Shown here: piece after piece, positions 35,031 to 47,829 of the stretch
Layout: each line of letters begins with the position of its first letter
Numbering within the stretch: position 1 is the first letter of the stretch
Assembly: GCA_028023455.1 (NCBI GenBank)
Contig: JAQFVV010000111.1
Location: 3,271,443 to 3,335,442, forward strand
Reading direction: 5' to 3'
Length of the DNA stretch: 64,000 nt
Source of the DNA: Epiperipatus broadwayi
Lineage: Eukaryota; Onychophora; Udeonychophora; Euonychophora; Peripatidae
Program-made: the position numbers and the translations under genes
Notes under the pieces: generated by a model
Told to the model about the DNA's origin: nothing
The model's database searches: none
Seen by the model: only the letters and a program-made list of their open reading frames with translations

Positions 35031-35869
35031 ATGACAATACAATAAGTATTAATGATTAAATTAACTTTTATAAATAATAGTAAGCCTGCAGTACTCTTAA
35101 TTTATGCTTTTTACTTAACTATACATAGTTATAAAACTACGACTTAAGTTTGAGAAACTATAAATAATATTAAATACATACTATTAATGTTTTTTTTGGT
35201 GCAGAGCATCTTTTCAAAGGAAACAATAGACTGCTATACAGATTATATGAAATAAATGGTAATGCTTTTAACTGTGCATATTTCAAAACACACTCAGCTA
35301 AACTCAATTAAATTTTCTGTTCGTTACATAATCTGCATTATTAATTAACCAATATTTCTTATTTCCTATTATTAGACTTCATGCAATCTATCTTTTCTTA
35401 CTTAAGGTGAAAATATAATCAGATATCTTTTTATATTCAAAAACATGAATGATAATGTTACATTCTTTTTATATTATAAAAGTAGTTGTGTTATTCATAC
35501 ATTAATGCTTGTTCTAGATTCATCATAGAAAACATATGAACTATCAAGTCTTTGCACTCAGCTGTATAAAAGATTGGTGGATGGTCTTTTGGATCAATTT
35601 TATCATTAATATTACTGATTAATTTAACAATGTGGCCAATGAGCAAAAACTGCATTATGATTTTTTTTATATAAATTCTTCATTTGAATAATTATTAAAA
35701 TTTTATGATCATTATTTAAATATAGGCTTCAACTCTTAAATGGGTATTCTTACATAATTCAGAATTTCCAAGTATTAATGATTAATTTTAACTTTCATAC
35801 AAGTATAGTCTATATCTTTATATTATCTGTAATGATATAAGTAAGACTACATATTGTTTGTTTAAAAGT
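35031..35869. other. AT-rich stretch without a recognised gene
   Basis: No feature recognised. Confidence 0.4.
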
Positions 35870-36175
35870 TTGTGATGATGGTATGTTGGTATTAATTATT
35901 TATTGGACTATTTCTATCATCTAATCTTAAATATTGAATGTCTTTAAAAAAAAATCCAAATTTTGTTTAAATTTTCCAAATACATTCACCTATTAATTAC
36001 AGCATACAGATTAGTATATAACATAGTGTTTTGAGTGTATTATTCTCCTCTTTTCCTCAGATGTTGTTGGTCTAACCAGTGACAGCACTAAAATGGGAAT
36101 TGAACATGGAACTTTAGATTTATGATAATAGAGTTTAAGGTTATGTTTGGACTAATTGAGCTATCCTGTGAAAGG
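35870..36175 (-). mobile_element. SINE-A single copy
   Basis: The minus strand begins GGATAGCTCAATTAGTCC (A-box-like, close to a real tRNA D-arm). About 35 bp later it has TGTTCAATTCCCA (B box). The body then passes GTGCTGTCACTGG, CAACATCTGAGG and GGAGAATAATAC and ends near GATAGAAATAGTCC. It shows what one unit of the 11376-11912 palindrome looks like. Confidence 0.7.
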
Positions 36176-36229
36176 TAATAGTCAGTAGAAATTGTATATA
36201 CTTATCTATGAGAGTCCTACTAATTTCTC

Positions 36230-37100
36230 TACTGTTTTCTTAAGAGTAAGATTAAGTAATAGTTGCCAGGCATTATGTTTTATTATACTGTGCTGATTTG
36301 TTAATGCTACTTGCCCTTACTATGTGAGAAGCTTCTTTATATTTTTTTTTGGATTTTTTCCTCTCTAATATTTTTTATATTTTTCAAATCAAACATGTTG
36401 ATTTTGACATAGTCTGCTCCTTTAAACATGCATGTCTGTTTTTTCTTTTCTAATCATCAGTTTGTGAATTTCATCACTATTCAATAGGGTGGTTGTTCTT
36501 ACTAATATACATTTGCCCATGTTCACATGGTATTTCGTAGTTGCAGTTTTTCTTTTTAGCCTTTCAAGTTTAGGCTTTATATATGTTAAAATTCCTCATA
36601 GAGTAGTTAGGCTTTAGAAAGCTGTTTTGATGTTGTATTGATTTTCAGATTTTCTTTAGTTTATCTCCTATTCTTAATATGTACGAATATACTGCTGTAC
36701 CAATAATTGTTTTTTCTATACTTAATGTTTTTTTAAGACAGTTGATCAATAACCATGAAAGTTTGTTCTATGTAGATTTTTCCAAATCACTGGGTTCTGA
36801 ATAATTGTTTACTTTGCATCATAGTGATTGTATAACTCCATGATTTGTATTTCTGATGTGATTGGATGTATGTGATTAGTATTTCCTATGTGTGTAATTT
36901 TGATTTTGCTATGAGATAGTTTTATCACAAGCACTTAACAAATGCTAACTTTTGTATTTCTTCTGATTCTGTTGTGAATATATTAAAAGGAAATATGTTA
37001 TTGATGTGTGTTCAGAATGTTTGTAATAGAGCTTAACCATGGGACCATATGACAAATTTATCATTAACATAGGGAAGCCAAATTTTAAGACTAATTATGT
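36230..37100 (-). pseudogene. PLE-2: decayed Penelope-like element with GIY-YIG region
   Basis: Minus-strand translations, with several stops and frame shifts, recover the PLE order. The linker comes first (GTAVYSYILRIGDKLKKI, near 36690). The endonuclease start follows, NYEIPCEHGQMYISKN near 36540 (family YEIPCxCGxxYIGxT), then HKLMIRKEKTDMH (family EHK). A tail near 36280 is probably the KEA...IN region. Stops are frequent, so it is dead. It sits 50-60 bp from the head of SINE-A on the same strand. Confidence 0.6.
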
Positions 37101-37574
37101 TTTATTATTACTAATAGTAATAATACTGTCTAATCATCACTCAGAAATATTAGTAAAATAGCAGCTTCATATTGAAAACTTTTTTATTTTTAAAAGATAA
37201 GCATCAATTTACGTTTTAAAAAGTTTTTGAAGCATTTTAGAAAATGTTTTTTATTAATAATTTACATATATACATAAATAATATAAATCAGTAATTAAAT
37301 TTACATTATTTAAAAACTTAATTATTTAATTTTAACATGAAGTAAGCAGTAATTCAAATAAATATTTCAGCTATAATTTGAAATATAGAAGCATTAAATA
37401 CAGATGAAGAAAATTTAATGAAAAATGTTTATTTAATTATAAATTACATAATTTTTTTTATTAGCATCAAAGTTAATGATTCACATATTTATATGCTGCA
37501 AGGTTTTAATGTAATTAAATTAAAACAAAAAATAAAATATTGTTCATTATTTATATATTGTAAGCCATCAAAAC

Positions 37575-38420
37575 GGATGAAAAAAGATATGACTTTTTTC
37601 ATTACATATATAAATGACATGTTTTGCGGGTTTATCCCTGTTAAAATTTTTTTTAATATTAATATAGGATGTTTCGACTTGATCACACAAGTCATCTACT
37701 GGGTGATAAATGATAGAAAGACGGTTGTAGAAGCGCTACAATTATTGATTTGAAAATAACTTTAAAATTCTACCAATAGCAAAAATGTTAAATTAAAATA
37801 TGTTTTTTAAAAAAATCTTTCCAAATAGGATGAAGTTTGCAAGTACCATCTCGCTTATTGATACAATCTGGTCCTTTTAGTATCTCATTGGCTTCTCTTA
37901 TTTTACACTCGTAGAGATTATTACATTTAGATACGATCCTGGTACTAGAAAAATCAATTTTATGACCTGAATCTATATGATCCTGGTACTAAAAAATCAA
38001 TTTTATGGCTTGAATCTATACTATACTATGGATTCAGGTCATAAAATTAATTTTATTAGTGCAATGATCATATCCAGATGTGATAATCTCTACCAGTATA
38101 AAATCAGAGAACCCATTGAGATACTAAAAAGACCAGATTGAATTAATAAGTGAGATGATACATGCAAACTTCCTCCTATTTGGAAAGATTTTTTTTAAAA
38201 ACATGTTTTAATTTAACATTTGTGCTATTGGTGAATCTTTAACGTTATTTTCAAATCAGTAAATGTAGAAACTCCACAACAGTCTTTCTACCATTTATCA
38301 CCCAGTAGATGACTTATGTGATCAAGTCAAAATGTCAGTATATTAATATTAAAATTTTATAGCATGGATGAATCCACAAAGTATGTCTTTTATATGTGCA
38401 ATCCATGAAAATCTTCATAT
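37575..38420. pseudogene. PLE-3: Penelope-like 3' ends as a large palindrome
   Basis: Left arm about 37575-38021 (minus sense) and right arm about 38031-38420 (plus sense) are inverted repeats around 38026. Each arm encodes the C-terminus of the GIY-YIG domain. On the minus strand at 37990-37800: STRIVSKCNNLYECKIREAN and EILKGPDCINKRDGTCKLHP, then IWKDFFK and a stop. This fits the PLE end pattern RxxEAxxI...IN...W. About 110 bp downstream lies the GATGA-hairpin-GAAAC motif (37703-37671 and 38301-38331). A 42-bp tandem duplication (GATCCTGGTACTA...) lies at 37935-38020 in the left arm only. Confidence 0.75.
37671..37703 (-). other. PLE-3 3'-UTR hairpin motif with GAAAC
   Basis: Minus strand: CCCAGTAGATGA, stem GACTTG/CAAGTC with a 6-nt loop, then GAAAC. 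It resembles a hammerhead core (CUGAUGA-stem-GAAAC), but the first box is CAGTAGA/TAGATGA rather than CTGATGA. The other arm carries the same motif at 38301-38331 with GAAAC changed to AAAAT. Confidence 0.4.
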
Positions 38421-41400
38421 TAACACACACACACATATATATATATTCTAACATGCCATTTGCACCTTCATTTCCGAATAAGTATATTATATAAAATATA
38501 ACAGGTTCTACCTCAGTTGATAATTAATAAATATATATATTCAGTATCAAAATTAAATGTTTCTCTAGCTCAAATTTAAAATACGAATAAGGTTCAGTTT
38601 ATAAAAATAAATTAAATAAATATTTAATATTTTCATGAGACTTGGAAATGAAAATACAGGTGACAAGATAGATTACATTGAGCCAATATCCTGTAGGATA
38701 CTACCTCAATGGCATAAGAACACTACCCCCCTATTACTATTTTAAATAAATAAACTTATAGCATTCTTATGACTTTAATAAATCCTACTCACTAAGATTA
38801 AACTAATAATTGAATCCTAATCTTTATCTACTATAATTTAGCTCCATAAAATCTCAGGTTCATAAATTGTTCGAAATTAATAAAATTACGGTAGTAAAAT
38901 ATGAGAAGGAAATTTTGTCATAATCTACTACACTTAAACTAATAATAATAAATAATAATAATAATATTCTTCATTGTATAACTAATTCTGTATATCTTTT
39001 ATTTTCACTATATTTTTATTACCATAATAAAATAATAAATAACTTAATATAATCTTTTATCTTCGTGTAATCATATAAAAAATACATGGTAGCATTTGAT
39101 AATCTGTCAAACAAAAGTCTGTGGCAACTGATAGCATATAACTCGATACACTATTATGATAACTAATTTATGACCATAAGATAATGTAAAATTATGATTA
39201 CTTAATTAAATGAATACCAATAAAATATTCGAATTCTTAAAATAATTCTTTATTTATCTTTTGTGCAAAATTATATGTTTAATTCTATTGACTCTGTGTT
39301 CAAATTCATGAAGATGGAATAAATAACAAATCAAACACACAAATTTTGAATAAACAAATTTAACAAAGTTTATTATTACATTAACAACATAATTTATTTA
39401 CACTATGTACATGTAAAACATCTTAAAGATTCGTACCACTATACATTCTTTATATTCGAACCTCGTTAAGTCTTTACTCTGATTTAAAAAAAAAAGATAA
39501 AATAATTCAATATTATTAATCCCTGTTTGATCAAACTTATATAAAAATTACATTTATTTAATGCTTACTCAAATATATTTTACATCCTTTAGCCATTATT
39601 CAAGTATGCTTCTCTTTCTTTATTAAAAAATCTATAGAAAACATAGTGCGGATAAACATAAAACAATACTAATTGAAAACATGGATATCCTTTTTTTTTA
39701 CTAGACAATTTCACTTTAGCAATATTATCGATATCATGTAAAATATCTATTGATAATTTATTTCTAAATTATGGATACTATTGTTCACTATTTGTTAACT
39801 ATAATAATTCTATTATAACAATATTATAGTATTATATAACTATGATTACTGATACATTTTCTATTCTTGAATAAATATAAATTGTATCTAAACTTACTGT
39901 GTAGATCGTTTTTTACTTTATAGTATTATATTAAAAATATGCAGTACTTATTTTTAAAAAAAATTGAAACAAATATTTTAATATTATTTAATATTACAAA
40001 AGCAACTTTGCTTTACATATTTATTCTTAAGATCTTTTATTTATTTCCACAATAAAATAAATCTATAACATATTTTATGATTCTTTCATTTGAAGTCCAT
40101 TGGATTTTCAATTCATACAAATTCTATTTCTTCATCCAAGTAAATGAACTCTTCTCATTTCAAATAATTGCATATCTTTAACTCTAAATCATCTATTATT
40201 TTCTTTTAAATATAACTTACTGTACAATGTAGATACTTTTTGGAAATCTAGATAGCGAATAGATTTATAGGATGGGAAAGAAAAACTAGAGTATAACACA
40301 TCTCAAAATATCATCATGGCAGTGTATTTATAAAACTAGAGGCAAGACCTTTTCCTGTCTAATATCCTCAAATACTATAAATGATGTCAAGCTATTCATT
40401 CAGCTTTATTGATCATCAATCTCCAAGAAAATAAACACTGTCCAAAATAAATATACAATTACAGGGCTATGTTAACTGCATTTGCACATCTACAAATATT
40501 ATAAAACACTGTTCATATTTCCCAAATATCCTAACTTAATAATCTCCTGGACATGTTAACTATATTACCAATACCAGGTCACTATCCTATTCTTATTTCC
40601 TAAGATTTACCAGGTCTTACATCGACAAATTTACTAGCTTGCATATTCAAATAATAAATAAGATTCAACTGTAATTAGAGCAATCTTACTAAACCATAAG
40701 AAAAGTTTGTTTTTCTTTCGTATTCTAAACTAAACACATAATATTTTGATCATCCAATAATATGAAAGTTCTTTAAAAAGAATCACACAAATATTTATTA
40801 TCATGTTGGGTTATATTATCATTATAAAATCATAGTATACATATTCCAAATAAATCTTGATCTCACAATGTTTTAAAACATGTTGTATAATGCATATTTT
40901 AACATTCATACATCAAACATTATTACATAGGCAATTTGTAAAAAAAGAAAAACAAGAAAATACATCATAATAAACATCAATAATTCATTAGTTGTTACCA
41001 AGTGACATTAGCTCATCAGTATCACTTTTGTAGTCTTCTTTTCTCCAACTACATATAACATCTCATACATAAAAAAAATACATCCATGCTTCTATTTAAA
41101 ATATTCCAATTTAAGCTATTAAGTATTATACTATAGGATTATAATACCATAAATAATTAATATTCATGTTCCTATACTTCGTAATAAAAAATTTACATTT
41201 AAACTAAGTTAATAAATAAAAAAAAAATCAATCAAATCTATAATTACGTATATCTTCAATTACATCTTCCATTGACAAGGTTCTTCAAAGTTCAAAAATG
41301 TTTATTATTTTCTCGAGAGTTTTTTTTTTTAAAAATGTTCTCCTCAAAAGCTTTATTTCTTCAAGAGCAGTCATCTTCCCCCATTGCTATGGATAACGAA

Positions 41401-43600
41401 TAAGACAAAATATTTCCAGTATGAAGAGCCGTCCGAATTTCCGGTATACACAATAGCAGGTTTTAAAAAAAAGAATAATAAAATATTACGACGTCTTGAA
41501 ATCAAAAAAAAATTAAACAAAATAATTATCAATCCATCCTCTAAGAGTTTATAGATTAATGGTTTATGGATTCCATAGTCCAGAAAGATAATTATTGAAA
41601 TTATAATACTATAATAATCCTGTGAAGCTTCTATAATCCATATCGGAGTAGTAATGCATTATATTCCATTTGGCTTAGCTTAATCTATCCGATAAACTTT
41701 TTGCGCAATATTTATTTTTCCATGGATCCATCCTTCTATTTAATCATATATTTACTTTCTTTATAGATTTCTTCCTTGGTGAATTTATTTCCATTTAGTA
41801 CTTATTTCCATCAGTTTTAAAACTCCAAGTTTTTTTTAAAAAAAATCTTTCCTAAATGCGTAGTTTTTATATACTATATATGCTTTAAAAAAAAAAATCT
41901 CCGTGAGGCATTTCTTTAATTTTTTGCAAAAATGTTTCCTTCACAAAGGATATAACATTTTACTCTTTTAATATGATATTTTTATCATATTATCACAAAG
42001 TATAATTGTCTTATTATTTCTTAAATTTTGGACAAGTTTATCTTCTATATAAAAATAATGCGTCTTTACTTTTAGATGGTAAAATAGACTTTCCATTTGA
42101 GCTTCTTGTATAATATCCATTCTACTATTTTATTCATTAGAACAGTTCTCTTGTTCAGCATGACTAAAATGGTATTAACAAATATTATATACGTTTTTAT
42201 AATATCATAAATTGAATATATTTTACTTCTTAGCATATCCATTTATTATCACGAAGTTCTAAGTTAGACTTTTGATAAAATACTCATGATAATGGAACTT
42301 TTAAAATTTAGCCACACATATTAAATGAAGTTATTAAAATATTTTTAATTTAAACTCTCTTTTGCAAAATACTTTTAAAAAATCAATTAGTTTTTGCAAA
42401 TAAAAATTAAAAGAGAGAACTAAATTGATTAAAATAATAAAGTTAAAATTATAATCACCTTGATAGCTTCTGATATATTCAGCTACCTTTTAAAAACATT
42501 TCAATCACCCTTGATAAATCAACTGCAATGATATATATAGCCTGTAAGAATACCTTATCCTATTGGTTGATTCTTACTTTTAGTTCGATACCAAATTTGC
42601 ATAAGTTTCAGTTTTACAGAATTAAATTTCAAAATAAAAATTATGACGTATTAAAACTTACAAATATTATTTAAAAATATTACTCTTAGATCAATTATTA
42701 CTTTACTAAATTACTTAAATATCTTTAAAATAACTTTTTCAAACAATATTTAATAATCGTATTCCACTTTTAATATTTAATCTATCTATTTTTATTTTAA
42801 CAAAATATTTAACTTTTTTTATTATTAATTGTATTCGCCTTTATTACATTATTTAAACAATTATAATGACAGTTAACTTAATATTTATTATTAGCTTTTA
42901 TGATCGGTAAATAATTCTATTCAACTCTATAATGCCATTTTACAATTTTTGAACTTTAATAATAAATACAAGCGAGCAAGTGTGTGCAACTCTATACTAC
43001 ATAAGTCACATGATTAATAATCAAGACAGACTATCCAATTTTTTTCTCTGCCTGGGAATAAATAAATTGCTACACTTGTTGTGTTGAATAAAATAATACA
43101 ATTATAAAATTTGTAAAAATATAATTTAGAAAATATAGAATTAAATACAACTTTCACTACCATAAAATTACTTTTAAAATATACAATATTAATTCTGATT
43201 ATTAAATATAGTTTATAAATTTAAATATAACATTTATTTATCTATACGTTTAAGACTATTAAAATTGAGCTTATTAAACATACTTTTAAATATTTATAGC
43301 TGTGTTATTTATTATGGCCAGCTTTTGCAACCATATGTAACATTATTTCTAGCTTTATTTAATTGTTCTTAAGTGATTTATCATAATATTATGCATTACG
43401 TAATTTCATTTAGCTTTAAATTGTATTTTAAGATATTATTAACACAATATAATTAACACATCAAGAGAACATATTCCAAAATTTAAAATTTTTAATAATT
43501 TACTGTAGTGACCTATTTCTGATCTATAGAAAAGGGCACTATATATATATGGGAAAGTTGACTTTTCAGAGTATTAGTTGACAAAAACTACAAGGATAGT
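38421..43600. other. Long AT-rich region without a recognised gene
   Basis: About five kilobases without an open frame of note. A slightly GC-richer patch at 41260-41460 (GAAGAGCCGTCCGAATTTCC) has no recognised content. Short CA/TA runs are near 38425-38450. A CCTATTGGTTG CCAAT-type motif near 42561 is isolated. Confidence 0.4.
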
Positions 43601-44129
43601 TGAAAGTGCTCCTAAGTGATGTTTAAAGATATATTTTTATGAACTTTTAAGTACTGTATTTTCTAATATTTATTTATACATTCACATATATACTTGTAAT
43701 ACAATATTTTTAATGAATGTTTAGATGGAAATCTTGAATGTGTGGAGTTATCCATTTAAATTAACTTAATTAGAAAGCACTTAAACTAGAAAACTGCTGC
43801 AGGTCAAGAGTCAAAGTAAACTGACAGGCTGATGCATCCAAAAGGAGGATCCCCTTTTAAATGTTAGCTACATTTTTATCTGTATTATATTTATCGTATC
43901 TAAATATAAAACTTTTAATAACTGCCATCTTTTGTATCCATACTTGTTGTGAGACTATAAGAATAATTTTTCTTAAAGCAGGCAAAACTCACTATATGTA
44001 TTGCCACACACAGCAAGCTAGAGGAATCAATGGATGGCAGAAGGCTTGTGATTGAGTTTTTCCTGTTTTAACAACAGTTATAAGCAAGTCTAAGAAATAG
44101 TGATCATGTATGTTTATTGGCTTAAATAA

Positions 44130-44620
44130 TTTTTCTTAATTTATCTTCTTTAATAAAATGTTTTAATATAATTTTATTATCATCATCAATGTGAATATCT
44201 ATATCTAAATATTTTTTTTAAAGTTCTTCTTTTGTAAATTTAATGTTATATATATATATATATATATACTATTTATAAAAATTTATAATGGATATATATA
44301 TATATATATATATATATAGCCATTAAAATTTTTATAAATAGTATTCAAAGCTTTTTTATTACCAATTAGAATAATGTATTATTTCTTGACTAATTATTGT
44401 TCTTATAATTATAATAGTTTCTAATTTGTTTATAAATAGTGATGACATTAATCCACTAATTGCACAACTCATAACCCATTCTTTATGTATATTCCAAAAT
44501 TTGTTATTATGTTTAAAATATGAACTGTTAGTATTAATATTAAACCCTCTTCTATAATATTTATTATGTCTATATCACAAAAGGCTTTTTATGTATAATT
44601 ATTATTAATATATATTGTAG
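44130..44620 (-). pseudogene. PLE-4: Penelope-like reverse-transcriptase remnant
   Basis: The minus strand near 44545-44400 reads FWNIHKEWVMSCAISGLMSS then LFINKLE, which aligns with the PLE/RT motif QxxGxAMGxPLSPxLAxxFMxxLE. Further on, near 44250-44160, it reads YLDIDIHIDDDNKIILKHFI, which fits the following LxFLDIxI...T..YxK stretch. The two parts are separated by a TA-rich fold-back (44255-44350), which replaces the region that should hold the catalytic YxDD. Several substitutions hit conserved glycine and proline positions, so it is inactive. Confidence 0.6.
44255..44350. repeat. Small fold-back around (TA)n
   Basis: ACTATTTATAAAAATTTATA near 44268 is repeated in complement near 44320-44345, with a (TA)n run between. 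It lies inside PLE-4, as if inserted. Confidence 0.65.
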
Positions 44621-45005
44621 CTCTCTGTAGCAACATTATGCATTAAATTTAAATATCAGATATGAAAGCTAATAATCAATTGCACTTTAATTCCAAAGCC
44701 CTTGATACATAAGGGATTGTCAAATACAAACTGAGAATTAATAGCATTTTCATTTTTATTCTAAAAACTGTAGTAAATAAAGTGTGAGTTTGTTCTAGTG
44801 CATATGAGTTTCTTTGCATTTCCTATCAAAATATTTCTATACAATAATAATAGAAAAGAGCTTGTTAACTGGTTGCAAAAAATAGTTTTGGGAAAAAAGA
44901 GGGGAAGAGAAACAGTTTCATTAAATTTATCATCTCTGTGATAGAAGTTTAACTTATTTTCAAATTTATAAAAATGCAATAATAAGAACTAAAAAATGAT
45001 AAGAC

Positions 45006-45990
45006 ACATGGCTTGACACCATTATTAAACAACAATTTTTATACATTGGGCACTCAACAGCAGAGTTTAATAATAAAATCAGCATCTGGCAGGCACATCG
45101 CCTGCTGTATTCTGAATATACAGCTATTTATACTCACATAGGGTGCAGCAATCATAAAATCACCACAATATTTAAATATCTGCTACTGGAGCCCAAACTT
45201 TTGGATTATCTGATCAAGGTGAATATGGGCTCCATGCCAACTAATTCATTCTTATACTACAAGAGGTTTCTAAATAAAATAGACCCAATTTGTCATGCCT
45301 GCTCTAGAGGAGAGGAGATCTTTAATCATCTGTTAAATATATGTCCAGGCTATAATGGTATTACAAATATCATCTCTCAACACTGCATTATAGCAGTGGA
45401 TAAAATCCTGGACATCAGGGGTTGTCTCTCCTCTGGAGACTTTACAGTTATCAGGTTATCTGTCTTCCTGACATATGCTTTTTGGTACACAAGATGCAGG
45501 ACAAAGTTCACACAACCAACACCGGACCCCAATGCTATATTTTGTGATAAGCTTAAAGCTCTTCAAAACAAGGATAAGACATTATCCTCTAGGTTTTTAT
45601 TTATTAATACATGGAGCCTACTAGTATGGCCCACAGACTCTACATGAATATTGGAACTGATATATCCACATTGTAGTGTATCGTAAATGAAGTAGTCTAT
45701 GATGCAACATGCTGGATTCTACTAGAGATGCATTGATTTCATACTACATGTATTCCAGCTGATAAGTTAGCATTATTGGGCCAACCTTAAAAGAGGTGGT
45801 CTATACCAACAAAATGGAACATATGTAATCATTTGTGAACCTGCTAGTGCAGAGAATGGCTCTGGCATACATCTACCAGACCAATGTCAGCAATGGATGA
45901 GCCAACATTAACAAAGTGCATTTATTATTCATCTGTACAATTTTATTATGTCAATAAATATATTTTTAAATAAAAAATGATAATAATAAT
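45006..45990 (+). pseudogene. LINE-2: 3' end of a non-LTR retrotransposon ORF2
   Basis: The frame is open from a stop at 45003-45005 to TGA at 45645-45647 (213 codons) without a start, so it is 5' truncated. It contains the post-RT region KVNMGSMPTNSFLYYKRF (family LRtG.lptn..l), then the zinc-knuckle-like CHACSRGEEIFNHLLNICPG (C-x2-C-x9-H-x4-C), then a helical tail with FLTYAFWYTRCRTKF. A 3' UTR of about 310 bp follows, with AATAAATATATTT at 45953 and a short GATAATAAT tail. Intact frame and GC above the flanks suggest a fairly recent insertion. It resembles LINE-1 in domain order, but the sequences are only distantly alike. Confidence 0.8.
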
Positions 45991-47086
45991 CCTTTTTTTA
46001 TTTTCTGTTTTCTCTTTCTCTACTTTCAATCACGATTGGTAATCATGAAGTTGTTCTTTCTGTGTTTTTAAAAAAAAACAAGCATTGAAAATGATTTATG
46101 GTATGTGTTTAATTATATGATTTATTTATAAACCCTTTACAAAGAGTTGGATTGCTGTTATTAAGAATATGTATGTAAAAAGCTGTCAATAAAAAAATTG
46201 AGGTCAGTCAATCATTCCACATTTTGTGAAAACCATTGGAATGTCATATATACACTCTGACAGTTGGAAAATATAAAAAAGTGCATTATAAATCAAATGC
46301 ACAATGGTTTTATACTACATAAGGTAAATTTTAAACAAATGGCTAGCAGAAAAAAATTTATGCAGGCCATGCCTTGACTGCATAGTACTCCAAGAAAGAA
46401 GAAAATGAAATGTTTAGCCTGAAAAGCTGGCATGAAAAAAAACTTAATTGCTCAACTCTAGATTTATCATACATGAATACGTAAGGGTGTCTTACCATGG
46501 AAGAAAAAGATTTACAGAGAAAGACCAGTATACTGTAAATCAGCCATTGAAGAAATATCAGACTCATTTTGTTAATTTCAAAATCCACAATTTTTCTGAA
46601 AAAAAGTGTAAGGATAAATTTGTATGATAATAAACTGCTTAGGAGAAACTAGAGATTAAGAACTCATTTTAAGCTTGTAAATAAAAATTATATTTCAAAA
46701 GTTCATGAACAACTGGGAAACAAAAAAAAGTCTTCATTGGATTATTACTGGACAAACGTTATAGTATTTTTTTTGAATAACTATATTTTTCTGACAAAGG
46801 ATTAAAGACAAGAATCAAAGAACAATAGAGTATCATTTATTTTATCACTATATTAATAAACACACTTCAATATTTTTCATTCTTTTTCTCAATTGTTAAT
46901 CTTTAACCAATATTAATTCATTTTTTTACATTAATCCATCTACTCTAAAAATTAAATCTGTGTTTATTTTATAGTATGATCTGTATTGATATTCTATAAT
47001 TTTTTATATACATGTGCATCATCTATTTTCTAATATGATTGTTATATTTTTTATGTATATAGTTTCAACCTTGATATGGCATCTAA
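45991..47086. other. Region without a recognised gene
   Basis: A somewhat GC-richer part at 46340-46600 holds a minus-strand frame of 76 codons (46588-46358) with no recognisable motif. It may be transposon debris. Confidence 0.35.
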
Positions 47087-47161
<75 letters not shown>

Positions 47162-47172
47162 TATATATATAT
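47087..47172. repeat. (TAA)n then (TA)n microsatellite
   Basis: About 74 bp of TAA triplets followed by 12 bp of TA. Confidence 0.95.
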
Positions 47173-47479
47173 TTAGTATGTGTATTTATTTAATTTAAGG
47201 GTAACATAATATTGCTACCTAGTGATGCAGAAGCTTTGCCAAGGTCAGTAATAGCAATTGTTTGAGAAAATGTAAAGCCTACTTCCATGTTACCACGGGA
47301 ATAAAACTTATTGTTACATCTGTTTTGCTTTGTTTACTTTTCATTTTTGCCTTTCATCAAGTTAACTATGCAGTAGAACATTAACAATGAGTTTCATGAA
47401 CCCCAATGCTATGATCCAGAGCTAACAAGAAATCTTTAAAGAGAATAAGTTAAAATTTAGATTTTAGTGAAATGGTAAA

Positions 47480-47580
47480 TATGTGATACATATTTTTGCT
47501 TCACTGTCTGATGACATGATTAACCATAAGGTGGGGTTCAAACCCATCTTTCCATGCACTTGGGTTATCAGCTGGTGCAA
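47480..47580 (-). mobile_element. SINE-C copy b
   Basis: Minus strand: CAGCTGATAACCCAAGTGC (A-box-like), then GGGTTTGAACCCCAC (B box), then the tail shared with 20888 (GTGAAGCAAAAATATGTA). A tRNA-like box arrangement in a repeated unit supports a SINE. Confidence 0.55.
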
Positions 47581-47829
47581 ACATGCATATACATGTAACT
47601 ATATCATCATCCCATAATAATTTTAAATATTTATCTATGAATGTTTGATTTATAACGTTATAGTTTAAATACTGGGAATATTTAATTCCATAACCATAAG
47701 TAATCGTGTGTGTGTGTGTATCTGTATGACAGATACCTGTAATATTATATAAAATATTATTATTACATTCATTTTATTATTATTTTTAGCATTAACTCAT
47801 ATAAAATAGTTATAGAAACTAATATAATA

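Noticed and set aside
37418-37753. 111-codon plus-strand frame with hydrophobic stretches
   Set aside because: The frame is opposite to the PLE-3 3' UTR and AT-rich flank; PLE coding is on the other strand.
46358-46588. Possible mariner-type transposase fragment
   Set aside because: The frame has no DDE/D motif or helix-turn-helix that I can recognise.
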